Shown piece by piece: positions 33,862 through 44,400 of a stretch of DNA of 64,000 bases. How positions within the stretch are numbered: position 1 is the stretch's first letter; each line of letters begins with the position of its first letter. This stretch comes from Lujinxingia sediminis (GTDB taxonomy: Bacteria > Myxococcota_A > Bradymonadia > Bradymonadales > Bradymonadaceae): the NCBI RefSeq assembly GCF_004005565.1, contig NZ_SADD01000012.1:1-64000 (forward strand), read 5' to 3'. Position numbers and translations under genes: made by a program. The notes under the pieces are model-generated. The model ran no database searches. It saw only the letters and a program-made list of their open reading frames with translations, and was not told the DNA's origin.

Positions 33862-35226
33862 ATGTTGGAGACTCGCAAAGCGCAACGTGAAGATCGAGTG
33901 AGTTGTCAGGACGAAAACGATCGGCCCAGCAGCCGTATCGGGGGATTTTACCGGATGAGCACCCGAGAGCGGGTGGACTTGCTGGTGGAGCGCGGGGTGA
34001 TTGACGCGCAGGACGCCGCGCTACTGCGCAGTCACGGCGGGGGGCTCGACGCGCAGATGGCCAACCAGATGGTGGAGAACGCCATCGGGGTGCTGGAGTT
34101 GCCGCTGGGATTGGGGCTGAACTTTAAGGTCAACGGTCGGGACTATCTGGTGCCGATGGCGGTGGAAGAGCCGAGTATTATCGCGGCGGTGAGCCACGTG
34201 GCCAAGATCGCCCGTGGCAGCAGCGGGTTCGAAGCGCGCTCCGAAGGGAACGTGATGATCGGCCAGGTGCAGGTCGTCGGTTGCCAGGATTGGGATCAGG
34301 CGCGCGAGGCCATTGAGGCGCAACGCGACGAGCTGATCGCCTCGGCCAATGCGCTGCAGCCCAATATGGTCGAACGCGGCGGTGGGGTCACCGGACTGGA
34401 GGTTCGTCTGATCGATGAGGGCAACTACCAGCGGATGCTGGTGGTGCACCTCTTTATCGACTGCTGTGATGCGATGGGGGCCAACGCCATTAACTCGGTC
34501 GCCGAGGGCATGGCACCGCGCATCGAGGAGCTTACCGGCGGGCGTGTTTTTCTACGGATCTTGAGCAATCTGGCGGATCGCCGCAAAGTGCGCGCGACCT
34601 GCCGCATTCCCTTCAACGATCTGGCGTGGAAGTCGTTCAGCGGAAAAGAGGTTGCTGAGGGCATCGTGCTGGCCAGTGAGTTTGCCGAGGTCGATCCTTA
34701 TCGGGCGGCAACCCATAACAAAGGCATCATGAACGGGATCGGCGCGGTATGCATTGCGACCGGCAACGACTGGCGAGCGCTGGAGGCCGGGGCGCATGCG
34801 TACTGCGCACGCGATGGACGTTACCGACCGATGGCGATCTGGCGCATTGAGGGCGAGGCCCTTGTGGGGATTCTGGAGATCCCGATTCAGGTCGGCACCG
34901 TCGGTGGTCCGATTCGTTTGCACCCGACCGTTCAACTTGCGCATAAGATTCTGCGCATCGAGTCGGCAGCAGAGCTGGCCGAGGTGATGGGGGCTGTGGG
35001 ACTGGCGCAGAATATGGGGGCGCTCAAGGCGCTGGCGACGGAAGGGATTCAGCGCGGGCATATGTCGCTCCACGCCCGCAGCGTGGCGGCGACCGCCGGC
35101 GCAAAACCTGAGGAACTGGACCGTGTGGTCGAGCGTCTGATCGAAGATGGCGAGATCAAAGTGCATCGCGCCCGGGAGATTCTTCTGGCGATGCGTGCCT
35201 CCGGGGAGCTGGAAGCGGCCGGCTGA
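33862..35226 (+). CDS. mvaA: Class II hydroxymethylglutaryl-CoA reductase
   Basis: The 454-residue enzyme aligns along its length with the Pseudomonas mevalonii class II enzyme: VEEPSIIAAVSHVAKIAR (active-site Glu at 102/103), DAMGANAINSVAEG, RILSNLADRR, DPYRAATHNKGIMNGIGA (catalytic Lys), ATGNDWRALEAGAHAY and ATEGIQRGHMSLHAR (catalytic His). It interconverts HMG-CoA and mevalonate with NAD(P)H. It serves either mevalonate catabolism or, as in several Gram-negatives, isoprenoid biosynthesis. No other mevalonate gene is nearby. GGAG supports ATG 33862, and SSRIGGFYRMSTRERVDLL matches the family N-terminus. Confidence 0.92.
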   Translation: MLETRKAQREDRVSCQDENDRPSSRIGGFYRMSTRERVDLLVERGVIDAQDAALLRSHGGGLDAQMANQMVENAIGVLELPLGLGLNFKVNGRDYLVPMAVEEPSIIAAVSHVAKIARGSSGFEARSEGNVMIGQVQVVGCQDWDQAREAIEAQRDELIASANALQPNMVERGGGVTGLEVRLIDEGNYQRMLVVHLFIDCCDAMGANAINSVAEGMAPRIEELTGGRVFLRILSNLADRRKVRATCRIPFNDLAWKSFSGKEVAEGIVLASEFAEVDPYRAATHNKGIMNGIGAVCIATGNDWRALEAGAHAYCARDGRYRPMAIWRIEGEALVGILEIPIQVGTVGGPIRLHPTVQLAHKILRIESAAELAEVMGAVGLAQNMGALKALATEGIQRGHMSLHARSVAATAGAKPEELDRVVERLIEDGEIKVHRAREILLAMRASGELEAAG

Positions 35227-35300
35227 GGCGGGGCTGCTGCATCGCCTGCGTCGGTCAGGGGTACCCCCGGGCAAGCAGGCAACTCGAAGCCTGAATGGAG

Positions 35301-35337
35301 AGCCGTCCGCGCGAAGCGCGGGCGGCTCTTTTTTTCT
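35301..35337 (+). terminator. Hairpin terminator of mvaA
   Basis: AGCCGTCCGCGC GAA GCGCGGGCGGCT with one mismatch (35301-35328), followed by TTTTTTT. Confidence 0.9.
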
Positions 35338-35403
35338 GCTGAGCGCGCGATAAAGTGGGGCGCGTTGATGCCATGAACATAACCTGAGCTCGGGAGTGAT
35401 GGG

Positions 35404-36366
35404 ATGCGTGCGATTTTCGATGAGCTGATTCTTCATGCCAACCGCGACTACTACCGCCAGCAGGCCGAAGCGGTGGGCCTGGAGGAGACGGTGCAGTTCT
35501 TTGCGTACACCGGCCCCGAGGTGCAGCTCCACGTGGCGGTTGCCGGACCTGAGAATGGGTCGGTGGTCTTTTTACTGCACGGCTTTCCGGATTCCTGGAT
35601 GGGGTGGGCGCGGCAGGTGGAGGCCCTGGTTGAAGCGGGCTATCGCGTGATCATGCCGATTCAGCGCGGGTACGATCGCAGCGATAAACCCGAGGCGGTG
35701 GAGGATTATCGTCTGGAGGCGCTGGGCGATGATGTGATGGGGATCATGGACGCGCTGAATATCGAGCAGGCGCAACTGGTGGGGCATGACTGGGGCGGCG
35801 CGCTGACGTGGTGGCTTGCGGCGCATCGGCCCGATCGTTTCACGTCGGCTACGGTGCTCAACTGCCCGCCGATCAAGGTGCTTGCCAGGGCGCTTTGGTC
35901 CAACCCCAACCAGTTTTGGCGGAGCTGGTATGTGATGCTCTTTCAGGTGCCCGGACTGGCCGAGGTGATGCTTTCAGCCCGCGACTACGGGGCGTTGCGA
36001 GGCGCAATGGTGGGTGAGGCTCAAAAGGGAGCGTTTCGACGTGAGGAGATTGCGCGCTACATGGAGGCCTGGCGCCAACCGCAGGCATTGCGGGGCATGC
36101 TCTCGTGGTATCGGGCAGCGCGATTCAGTCTTCGTGCGCCTGAGCCCGCGCTGATTGAGCTGCCGATCTGCGTGATATGGGGAAGGGCGGATAGCGCGCT
36201 GCACACCAGTCTGATCGAGCCCTCGGTGGAGCGGTGCACAGCGGCGCGTGTGCATCGCATTGAGGGCGCGAGCCACTGGGTGCAGCGTGACGCGGCTGAT
36301 GAGGTGAATGCGATTGTGCTCGCACACCTCGATGCGCATCGCTCGCAAGAGAAAGGTGTGGCCTAA
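35404..36366 (+). CDS. Alpha/beta hydrolase, epoxide hydrolase-like
   Basis: The 320-residue protein has the epoxide hydrolase/haloalkane dehalogenase layout: LLHGFPDSWMGW (oxyanion region), IMPIQRGYDRSDKP, VGHDWGGALTWW with the nucleophilic Asp, CVIWGRADSALH for the acid, and IEGASHWVQRDAADEV with the catalytic His. An Asp rather than Ser nucleophile argues for epoxide or haloalkane hydrolysis over esterase. The cap domain spans about residues 150-255 with Trp- and Tyr-rich helices. GGGAG lies upstream of ATG. Stand-alone gene. Substrate unknown. Confidence 0.85.
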   Translation: MRAIFDELILHANRDYYRQQAEAVGLEETVQFFAYTGPEVQLHVAVAGPENGSVVFLLHGFPDSWMGWARQVEALVEAGYRVIMPIQRGYDRSDKPEAVEDYRLEALGDDVMGIMDALNIEQAQLVGHDWGGALTWWLAAHRPDRFTSATVLNCPPIKVLARALWSNPNQFWRSWYVMLFQVPGLAEVMLSARDYGALRGAMVGEAQKGAFRREEIARYMEAWRQPQALRGMLSWYRAARFSLRAPEPALIELPICVIWGRADSALHTSLIEPSVERCTAARVHRIEGASHWVQRDAADEVNAIVLAHLDAHRSQEKGVA

Positions 36367-36385
36367 CGTGTTGATCTAAAGGGCT

Positions 36386-37042
36386 TTATTGCTTCTTTGC
36401 GATCGACTCGCCGAGCTCAATCAAAGGCCGCCAGTTGCGGCAGTGGTCCAGCTCACAGCTCAGGGCAAACGCGTAGGCTCGTTCCGTGGAGCGGAAGACC
36501 AGCGTGCGGATGCCAGCGCGCTCCGAGGTGAACGCGCCTTCTGGGAGCGCACTCTGCGGGGCGTCTGCGACGTTGAGGAATTGCTCACGTAACGCGGCCA
36601 CGCGCTCTGTGGCTGCGTCGTTGGTCTCGGTGGACCAGACCTGAAGGGCAAGCCCAAAGCCGCCGTCTTCACGCGGGGTGTAGCGCACCGCGTTGTAGTT
36701 CGAGGTGACTCGCTGACCTGGTAGCGATGCCTCATCGAGCGGGGTGTTGGGGATAAAGTCCTGGGCGTCGGAGCGGGAGAGAAAGCTGCCCAGAGAGAGG
36801 GGAGGCATCGCCGCGATTGTTCCGCGTTTGGTAGAGGTTGCGATGTGCTCCTGAGCTGGCTCCGCGCTCTCGAAATCGAGGGAAACGTCGTTTTGACCGC
36901 CTTCACCGGACGCGGCGATCACGTTGGAGCCGGAGTCGGGCTCCGGAACATCTCCGGCTTCATCGGCGCATGCCATCAGAGCGGCAAAGGCGCAGAAAAC
37001 AAGCAGAAAACGCGAGCGTGCAAGCAAGGTGGAAACGATCAT
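36386..37042 (-). CDS. Hypothetical lipoprotein coupled to the TPR-dynamin gene
   Basis: The 218-residue product has a signal ending in FAALMAC (lipobox) and an acidic/Gly linker. The body (about residues 70-210: LSLGSFLSRSDAQDFI, YNAVRYTPREDGGFGLALQVW, RTLVFRSTERAYAFALSC) is unrecognised. Its start overlaps the stop of the TPR-dynamin gene by four bases (ATGA), so translation is probably coupled. This ties an exported lipoprotein to a cytoplasmic GTPase and suggests a shared envelope task. Confidence 0.65.
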   Translation of the reverse strand: MIVSTLLARSRFLLVFCAFAALMACADEAGDVPEPDSGSNVIAASGEGGQNDVSLDFESAEPAQEHIATSTKRGTIAAMPPLSLGSFLSRSDAQDFIPNTPLDEASLPGQRVTSNYNAVRYTPREDGGFGLALQVWSTETNDAATERVAALREQFLNVADAPQSALPEGAFTSERAGIRTLVFRSTERAYAFALSCELDHCRNWRPLIELGESIAKKQ

Positions 37043-39966
37043 GAGGAGGAGGCCGAGGGGGTCAGGTTGTAGCGATGATGCGCCTCCAGCCGGAGCGCTT
37101 CGAGGTCGCGCTGGAGCCTATCGCAAAAGCGCGTCGCAGCAAGAGAAAATTCCCGCAGCCACTCGGCCAGCGGGTCGGTGAAACGCTGGTCAACGCGAGG
37201 CAGCAGGGCTCGAAGGCGATCGCGTCGTCCGGCGACATCTTCGGCGGGCATGGCGAGGAGCTCTTCAAAGGCTGCGGCGCTTGCTGCGCGAAGTTGGCCC
37301 TGAGCGCGGGCTCGCCACTGGCCGAAGACGCGGTCACGGAGCACGCTTTTGAGCGCGCGCGAAGCGTCAAAGAAGCCGTCGAGGCGTCGGCGAAGCGCGC
37401 GGGCCTCATTGAGGTTGAGCGCGCCGAGCATCGGACTGATCTCGGTGGCCAGTGTGACTTCGAGCGCCTCAATGTCATGAAGGACGCGTTGCATGGCGCG
37501 GTCGAGGAGGTCGTCGACGCGGTGCGCGAAGAGCTCGACGATGAAGTCGCGGTCCTCCTCGTCGAGGCTCTGGCGGGTGAAGATGCGGCCGCGGGGGCGG
37601 AGTGCTTCGCTGATCTCGCGCTCGACACCGATGACGACAAAGTCGAGTTGGTCGATGAGGGCCTCGGCCTCCGAGGCGGCCCGGGGCGCCGGCGCTGGCG
37701 ATTGCCGATCGAGGTGAGCTTTGAGGCGAGCGAGGGTGGCGAGATGTTCGGCGTAGCCCTGGTCGAGCTGGTCGCGAAGTTCATGAAGATCGCGTAGCCA
37801 TTGGTCAAGCGCGCTCCGCGCCGCGGAGACCTTGATGCGGGTGGAACGCTGGATCAGACTCAGATCGATCGTTTCGAGCAGGGCGTCAAAGGCCGCTGGC
37901 GTAGGCTCATTCGCGCGACGGGCGTTAAGGGCTTCGAGCGCCGAGATAGCGAAGATGCCGATCCCTGTATGACCGACATGCTTTTCGATGTGGGCGAAGA
38001 TCGCGTCGATGGCGTCCTGACGTTCGTCGGAGGCGCCGAGGCGATCGACCTTATTGAGGACGATGAGTAATCGCTCCTCGGCGCGGGGGATGGCGTCGAG
38101 GCGCTCAAATTCGGTGTCGGTGAGGGCCTGGTTGGCGTCGAGGAGCCAGATGATGGCCTCGGCTCGCTCCAGGGCTTGCTCGGCCAGGGCCTCGTGACGC
38201 GGGTCCAACGCGTTGAAGCCGGGCGTGTCCCAGAAGTTGATCGAGCGGAGCTGGGGGTGGGGGTAGCTGTAGTCGAGGCGCGCGATGGCTTCGGGCTCCT
38301 CGCGCATGTGGTGGCGCGCGCCGGCAAAGTCGACATCGCGCTGGCGGCCGTCTTCGTAGACGATGCGGGCGCCCGCGCGCGGGCCGTATCCCATGATGCA
38401 GGCGTGCGCGGTGGTGGGCAGCACTCCCATGGGCACCACTGCCTCCCCCAGCAGCGCGTTCACCAGGGTTGATTTCCCTGCATTGAATTCGCCGACGATC
38501 GCCACCGATAGCGGCGCGTTGAGTTCTTCGAGGAGCTCGCGCAACCGGCTGATGAGCGGGCCGGCGTGGGGGTCGGCGCTGTAGAGGTTCACCAGCGCGT
38601 CAAGAGCGGCGATGAGCTCGGCGCTGCTCCTGGGATCTTCGGGAGGCTGCCAGTACGACTGCAGGCGGTGCAAGGCGCGTTTGCTGGTCGCCTCCATTCG
38701 AGATTGCAGGCGTGAGGTGGGGTGGGCCTCTGCCGCGGCGTTAAGGGTGATGAGCGCTTCGGCGGCGTCGCCCAACTCCAGCGCGACTTCGGCGATCGCG
38801 TGCAGGTAGGGGGCTCGCTGATCGGGGGCTAGCATGATGGCTTCGTCGAGAAGATGCCGGGCCCCCAACGCGTCGCCTGCGTGAAGTCGGCATCGTCCCA
38901 ATCCGTAGAGGAGCTCCGCGCGGCGAAGGGGGGCTGTGTGATGGGGCGCTCCGGAGCGGTGCGGTGCGCTCTGCGAGAGCGCTTTTTCGAAGTACGCACG
39001 CGCCTGGTCGAAGTCTTCGACCTCCAGCGCGCTTCGGCCAGCGCCGGCCAGCGCGTTGAGGTGATCGGGGCGCACTGCCAACGCGGCTTTATAGCTCTCG
39101 AGAGCGCGTTGATGTTCGCCCACCTGGGCGTAGGTCTGACCGATGAGGCTGTGGATATCGGCGGCGATGGCATCGTCGCAGTCGGGCTCGCATACCGAGA
39201 GCGCTCGTAGAAGCAGGGGGTTTGCCCGTGCGGGTTGGTGCATCGCCACGTGTGCGCGCGCGGCCCCCACCAGCGCGTCGAGGTGATCGGGCTGGCGGTC
39301 GAGCACATGCTCATAGGCATCGGCGGCGCGGGCGGGGTGGCCCTGCCGAGAGGCGATCTCACCCTGGGTCAGCAGGTGATCGAGGGTGGGATGTTCGGTG
39401 GGAAGTTCGTTGAGGATCGCCGCTGCGCGGGTGTCTTCGCCCCGGTTGAGCAGAGCGCTGGCGAGGAGCACGCTGGCCTCGGTGTGCTTCGGGCGCAGGC
39501 GTAGCGCGCGCTGAAGTTCGCGCGCGGCCTTATCGGCGCGCCCCTGCACCAGGTAGATCCGCCCGAGCGCAAGGTGAACATCGAATTCAAAAGGGGTCTC
39601 ATCGCCCAGGGCCAGCGCGCGTTGAAGATGCGCCTGAGCCTCGGCGCTGCGGCCCATGCGCTCCAGAGTCAGCCCCAGGTGAAAGAGGGTGGAGGGCTCC
39701 TCGCGAATGCTCAGCGCGTGCTCAAAGGCGCTGAGCGCTTCGTCAAACTCCTCGCGAAAGGCCAGGCAGAGGCCCAGAAGGTGGTGAGTGCGCTCGATAT
39801 CAGGGCGGCGTCGTAGCGCTTCGTCCAGAAGATGGCGGGCGCGCACATACTCGCCGCGATCCATGGCCTCACGGGCGCGCTCGTGCAGAAGACGCACGTC
39901 TTCGGGCAGGAGGACTTCATCGAGGAAGTCGCCGACTCGGGCACCTATCTTATCAAAAATACTCAT
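37039..39966 (-). CDS. TPR-dynamin-like GTPase fusion
   Basis: The 975-residue protein starts with about twelve TPR-type helical hairpins (residues 20-440; for example ARHLLDEALRRRPDIERTHHLLGLCLAFREEFDEA). Then comes a dynamin-family GTPase: P-loop GEFNAGKSTLVNALLG near residue 493, switch/DTPG near 578, NKVD near 637. The last 270 residues are long helices, as in bacterial dynamin-like proteins that bind membranes. TPRs recruit partners and dynamin GTPases remodel membranes, so a membrane-associated scaffold is likely. The fusion is uncommon. Predicted cytoplasmic. Co-transcribed with the lipoprotein at 36386-37042 through a four-base overlap. Confidence 0.82.
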   Translation of the reverse strand: MSIFDKIGARVGDFLDEVLLPEDVRLLHERAREAMDRGEYVRARHLLDEALRRRPDIERTHHLLGLCLAFREEFDEALSAFEHALSIREEPSTLFHLGLTLERMGRSAEAQAHLQRALALGDETPFEFDVHLALGRIYLVQGRADKAARELQRALRLRPKHTEASVLLASALLNRGEDTRAAAILNELPTEHPTLDHLLTQGEIASRQGHPARAADAYEHVLDRQPDHLDALVGAARAHVAMHQPARANPLLLRALSVCEPDCDDAIAADIHSLIGQTYAQVGEHQRALESYKAALAVRPDHLNALAGAGRSALEVEDFDQARAYFEKALSQSAPHRSGAPHHTAPLRRAELLYGLGRCRLHAGDALGARHLLDEAIMLAPDQRAPYLHAIAEVALELGDAAEALITLNAAAEAHPTSRLQSRMEATSKRALHRLQSYWQPPEDPRSSAELIAALDALVNLYSADPHAGPLISRLRELLEELNAPLSVAIVGEFNAGKSTLVNALLGEAVVPMGVLPTTAHACIMGYGPRAGARIVYEDGRQRDVDFAGARHHMREEPEAIARLDYSYPHPQLRSINFWDTPGFNALDPRHEALAEQALERAEAIIWLLDANQALTDTEFERLDAIPRAEERLLIVLNKVDRLGASDERQDAIDAIFAHIEKHVGHTGIGIFAISALEALNARRANEPTPAAFDALLETIDLSLIQRSTRIKVSAARSALDQWLRDLHELRDQLDQGYAEHLATLARLKAHLDRQSPAPAPRAASEAEALIDQLDFVVIGVEREISEALRPRGRIFTRQSLDEEDRDFIVELFAHRVDDLLDRAMQRVLHDIEALEVTLATEISPMLGALNLNEARALRRRLDGFFDASRALKSVLRDRVFGQWRARAQGQLRAASAAAFEELLAMPAEDVAGRRDRLRALLPRVDQRFTDPLAEWLREFSLAATRFCDRLQRDLEALRLEAHHRYNLTPSASSS

Positions 39967-40197
39967 GATTACTGGACCCCCGCACTTGCGGAATTACCCA
40001 TTATTTGTTCAGGTGGTGAAGCTGGACACGTTGGCCGGTCTGGCGAGTCTTTACGATCAAAAAAAATGCTCGCGGCAGGCAAAGGTTGAAGCGGGTCGAC
40101 GATAATAGAGAAACCAGTCGCGGCGCCATGAGGCATTTGCTCCATGGATGGGGAGAGGTGGCAGGGAGGCTGGTGTTTGCATCAGGGGTCAGCGCGC

Positions 40198-40226
40198 TTG
40201 GAGAGCCGGGCGTGCTGGTATATGAC
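40198..40226 (+). promoter_or_regulatory. Candidate ssb promoter
   Basis: TTGGAG (40198-40203), 17 bp, TATGAC (40221-40226), about 50 nt before the start codon. The rest of the stretch 39967-40279 shows no gene. Confidence 0.5.
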
Positions 40227-40279
40227 AGGCCAACGCGAGGCCCGAAAGGGCTGACGACAGATATCTAAGGAGGCACGTT

Positions 40280-40726
40280 ATGAGCTTGAACAAGGCGATG
40301 ATCATCGGGAACCTGGGCTCGGATCCTGAGGTTCGTTACACCCAGAGCGGCGCGGCCGTGGCGAACTTCAACATCGCCACCAACGAGACCTGGATGGATA
40401 AGTCCGGCGCCAAGCAGGAGCGCACCGAGTGGCACCGTGTGGTGGTCTTTGGCAAGCAGGCCGAGAACTGCGGCAAGTACCTGAGCAAGGGCCGTCAGGT
40501 CTATGTGGAGGGGCGGATGCAGACGCGTGACTGGGAGGATCGCGACGGCAACAAGCGCTCCACCACCGAGATCGTCGCTCAGACCGTGCAGTTTTTGAGC
40601 AGCGGCAACGCGGCGGGGCGCTCCGATGGACCGTCCTCCTACGGGGATAGCAACCGCGGCGGGTCTTCGGGGGCGGCAGAGTCGAGCTTTGATCAGTCCT
40701 TCAACGACGATGATATTCCCTTCTGA
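40280..40726 (+). CDS. ssb: Single-stranded DNA-binding protein
   Basis: The 148-residue protein has the OB-fold of SSB ([58 protein letters not shown]), a Gly/Ser-rich linker from about 110 and the acidic tip FNDDDIPF that docks repair and replication proteins. It acts as a homotetramer on ssDNA. AAGGAGG lies seven bases before ATG 40280. It is a single gene with its own terminator at 40781-40819. Confidence 0.96.
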   Translation: MSLNKAMIIGNLGSDPEVRYTQSGAAVANFNIATNETWMDKSGAKQERTEWHRVVVFGKQAENCGKYLSKGRQVYVEGRMQTRDWEDRDGNKRSTTEIVAQTVQFLSSGNAAGRSDGPSSYGDSNRGGSSGAAESSFDQSFNDDDIPF

Positions 40727-40780
40727 GGGGCGGCCCGCCCCTCGGGCCCTGAGGCCTCGGGGGCGGGGCAAGCTACGAGG

Positions 40781-40819
40781 AGCGGCGGTGACGTTGAAGA
40801 GACGCGCCGCCGCTTTTTT
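40781..40819 (+). terminator. Hairpin terminator after ssb
   Basis: AGCGGCGG (40781-40788) pairs with CCGCCGCT (40807-40814), followed by a run of six T. A second GC hairpin without T tract (GAGGGGC/GCCCCTC, 40725-40743) overlaps the ssb stop. Confidence 0.75.
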
Positions 40820-40951
40820 CATCGCGCGTCGCCCCGGGTTGAGGTGATGCGATGCAAGACACAGGGTTCGAGGAGCGGCTTTAAACGCCCGTATCTCCGA
40901 TGGCGAACCGCAGTCTGTGCCACCGAACTTCCACCATCTTCGGAGGTCATG

Positions 40952-41392
40952 ATGGCAAAGGCCATGCAGGAAGAAGCGCAGGTGCGCTCGACGCGTGTGT
41001 ACCTGGAACTCATTGAACGAGGCATCGCGGAGGGGGAGTGCGGCGATCGTGGCGAATTTTTTGAAGCCATGGCCGCCCTGATGCATGGTGATGTGGATCT
41101 GGCCACGGAGCGCTTTCGCCATGCTCAGCGTCATCTTCCGCCTCCCTTTGGGGCCATGGCCAGCTATGGGCTGGCGCGCTGTGAGGTGATGCGCGGGCGA
41201 AGTGGCGTGGCCATGCGTGTGTTTAAGAAGCTCGCCACGTGCGATGCCCCGGCTGAAATCCGGCGGCTGGCCTGGTTGGAGGTTGAGGCGCTGGCGATTA
41301 CGCGCGATGATCGCCTCACTCGCCGCAAGGCGCGCGAGGCGCTGGACCAGCTTGACGGCGAGCTTAAGCCGGTGCCCACGGGCACGACGTAG
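40952..41392 (+). CDS. Hypothetical small TPR-like protein
   Basis: GGAGG at 40942-40946 selects ATG 40952, giving 146 residues (the frame is open from 40844). There is no signal peptide. The sequence (FFEAMAALMHGDVDLATERFRHAQRHL, FGAMASYGLARCEVMRGRSGVAMRVFKKLA, AEIRRLAWLEVEALA) has three helical hairpins with TPR-like Ala/Gly/Leu spacing. It ends 17 bp before the giant TPR gene, so it is likely the first gene of that operon. Not otherwise recognised. Confidence 0.6.
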   Translation: MAKAMQEEAQVRSTRVYLELIERGIAEGECGDRGEFFEAMAALMHGDVDLATERFRHAQRHLPPPFGAMASYGLARCEVMRGRSGVAMRVFKKLATCDAPAEIRRLAWLEVEALAITRDDRLTRRKAREALDQLDGELKPVPTGTT

Positions 41393-41409
41393 ATTGGGAT
41401 ACGATCTGG

Positions 41410-44400
41410 ATGGAATCCTCCACGCCACAGGACGCACATAACCCGCTGGGGCTGGCGCTCGATTTTATGTTCGGGCGCGGCTACCTGTGGGCGGAGCGTC
41501 AGCCGATCAGCGACTGGATCACGCTGGAGTCGCTGCGCATGGAGATCCCGGATCTGAAATTTCCCTTCGACGCGCGCTCCGGCCTGGATCGTTTTCGTCA
41601 TACGCGGGCCTGGGTGCGGGAGGCGGAGTTTGCGATCTCGGAGGTGGGGCTGGGCGATCTCTTAAGCGAGGCGGCCGCCACGCTGGAGGGGTTTGAAGAG
41701 CTTCAGGTGCGTTTTCTTGAAGATGCGGCGCACGTCAGCCTTCGGCTCAAAGCCTTCGGGGCGGATAGCTACCTGAGTTTTCGGGCGGCGTTGATTCCGC
41801 CCGAGCCGGCGCGGGCCGATGAAGTGCACCTCTCGCTCTACGACTATCGCGCGTACGGTGCGCTCCCTTATCCGGCTCGCCTGGTTGCGTATGAGCTGAT
41901 CTCAAGTTTGCTCAACGCGCCGGGGTTACGTGCGCCGGGACGAGGAAAGAGTTTCAGGGTGGGGCTGGCGGGCGATATTGTGATTTTTAGGCCGCTTAAG
42001 TTGTTGTTTTTGCATGTATTTCCGGGGGTTGGGTGGAAGTTGCCCAACCTCTCGGGGGTGGTGTTGGAGAGCGCGCGGATTCGACCCGGGGTGTTGACGG
42101 TACGGGCGGTCTCGGAGGATGCGCCGGCGGGGTCGCGCGGGAAGGGAGGGCTTGTCGCCAGCGGGGAGGGGGCGCGGGCGTTGGCGTCTTATGAAGCCAA
42201 GGAGCTCTTTTCGCACGCCGATCAGGCGCTTTTTGACGGGCAGGTGCGCCAGGCGATCGCGCTATTGGGAAGTTATCGCGATCTTTACGGGCTGCATCCC
42301 GAGCTTGTGACCCGTCAGCTCGATTGCCTGGTGGCCGATCCCACGCCGGCGCATCTGGCCGAGGCGGAGTCGCTGCGTCGTGAGCTCGTGCAGGAGGATG
42401 ATCAGAGTCTGGCGGCGGCGCTGGTGGCACCCTCGCTGGCGATCGCCTCGCAGAAGGACGACGCGCGGGTGATGGAGGCCTATGAGGCCCTATCCGAAGT
42501 GCTGCGTCAGCGTCAGGATACGCGCGACTGGGTGCTCTGCGAGCTTGCGATTGCCCGACGTCTGGCACCGGATGAACCGGAGCGCTGCGCCCAGCGCTTG
42601 CGGGAGGTGCTGCGCCTGGATCCACGTAATCGGCCCGCGCTGGAACTCTTGAGTCAGGTGTATGAGCGCACCGGCGAGCGCGCCGGTCTGGAGGAGGCGC
42701 TCAAGAGGTTGACCGGCGTCTACAGCGATCGTCAGACCCTGAAGGAAACCTACCTGAAGTTGGCGCGGCATCTGATGGATCGGCAGGGGGATCTGGCTGA
42801 GTCTCGCATGTATCTGGAGCGGGTGCTGCGATTGGACCCGACCGAACTCGATGCGCTGCATACCCTGGGCGAGAGCTATGTGCTGGGAGGGGAGCCGCTG
42901 CGGGCGCTCAAGGCGTTTGGGTCGGCGGCGCGGGCGGCCCAGGCTGACGGTGAGCACGCGCGCGCCAGCCGGCTTTACCAGCGGGTGGGCCAGATCTGGT
43001 TCGAGGAGTTGGAAGATGCCAGCCAGGCGCTTTTGAGCATGCGGCGTGCGTTGAGCCTCTCGGCCAGCGCGGATGATACGCTTGAGCGGGAGCGCGCCGA
43101 GCAATTGGAGTGGGCCGGTGCGATGTGCGAGGTGCTGGAGCGCGACGATGAGGCCACCGACTACCTCACCGAGCTCCTGCCACTACGCGAGCGGGCGTAT
43201 GAGTTGTCGCGGGGCACCGAGGATGAGGGCGATCGAGCAGGTGCGTTGCTGGGCACACATCGCCGCCTGGGCGTGATCTATGAGCGTCGGCGGCGTCTGG
43301 ATGCGGCCGCCAGCCATATGCGGCGGGTGCTCGAACTCGATGCTCAGGATGAGGGGGCGCGGCGTTGGATGATCGAATACCTGCGCCAGGCCGGGCAGCC
43401 CGAGGAACTCATTGCGCTCTACCGCCAGCTCATTGCGGAGGCGGGGAGCGCGGAGCAGTCGGTGGCGCTTCGTGAAGAGCTCGCGCAGCTCTACAGCTCA
43501 CTGGGGCTTGTCGAGGATGCCCAGGAGCAGCTCCGGGCGGCCCTGGCACTTATGCCGGAAGCCTCCGAGCTCCGGGCGACCCTGATCGAGCTGCTCACGC
43601 GCCATCGGCGCTACGAGACGCTGCGCGAGGCGCTCGACGAGCTGCTGTCTCAGGCTACCGAGCGCCAGACCCGCTGGGAGTTGGGTGTGGCTCTGGGCCA
43701 GGCCTGCGCGATGGCCGAAGCGTGGGACGCGGCGGCCCGGGCGTATTTGCAGGCGGTGCAGCTGATGCCGGCCGAGCGCGCGAGTCTTCAGGGGGCGGCC
43801 GAAGCGCTTGAGGCGCTGGTCGATGCCGAGGGCAGCGACGCGCCGGCGCCGATGGGATCGCAGAAGGTTGGGCGGTTGCTGGAGAATGTGCTTATTCGTC
43901 TGGCCGAGATTGAGACCGCCGACGGGGTGCGACGCGAGATCTTGTTGCGCATCGCGATGTTGGCCGAGGAGCGCGGCGATCGCGCCGCGGCGGCCGAGGC
44001 CCGGGAGCGGGCACGCGCGCTTGTCATCGATGACGAACATGGTGCGGCCTCCGAGGGCGTTGACCGTCGCCTCGATGCGATGCTCGACAGCCTCAACGGA
44101 CTGACGCGTGATCAGGTCTCTGAGGCTGGCGAGTTCGAGACACCCGATACCACGGCCGAAGCGCCGGGGGCTGCTGCACCGACGCCTGAGTCGGCGGCCC
44201 GCGGCGAGGAAGAGGTGGGGCGTTTTCGCCGGCGTTTTGAGTCGATGCTCAAACGTCCGGCGAAGCTCCCGAGGGCCGATCAGGTCGACGATGGAAGTGC
44301 GCTGGGTAAGGTGCTCAGGGGCGTGCGTCATGACGCCACCGACGAAGGGGAACCCCCCGGGGGGATCGTGCCGCCTCCCGCACAGAAGACGCCCGACGAA

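Noticed and set aside
40086-40268. 60-residue frame before ssb
   Set aside because: It overlaps the likely ssb promoter, has no ribosome site and no recognisable sequence.
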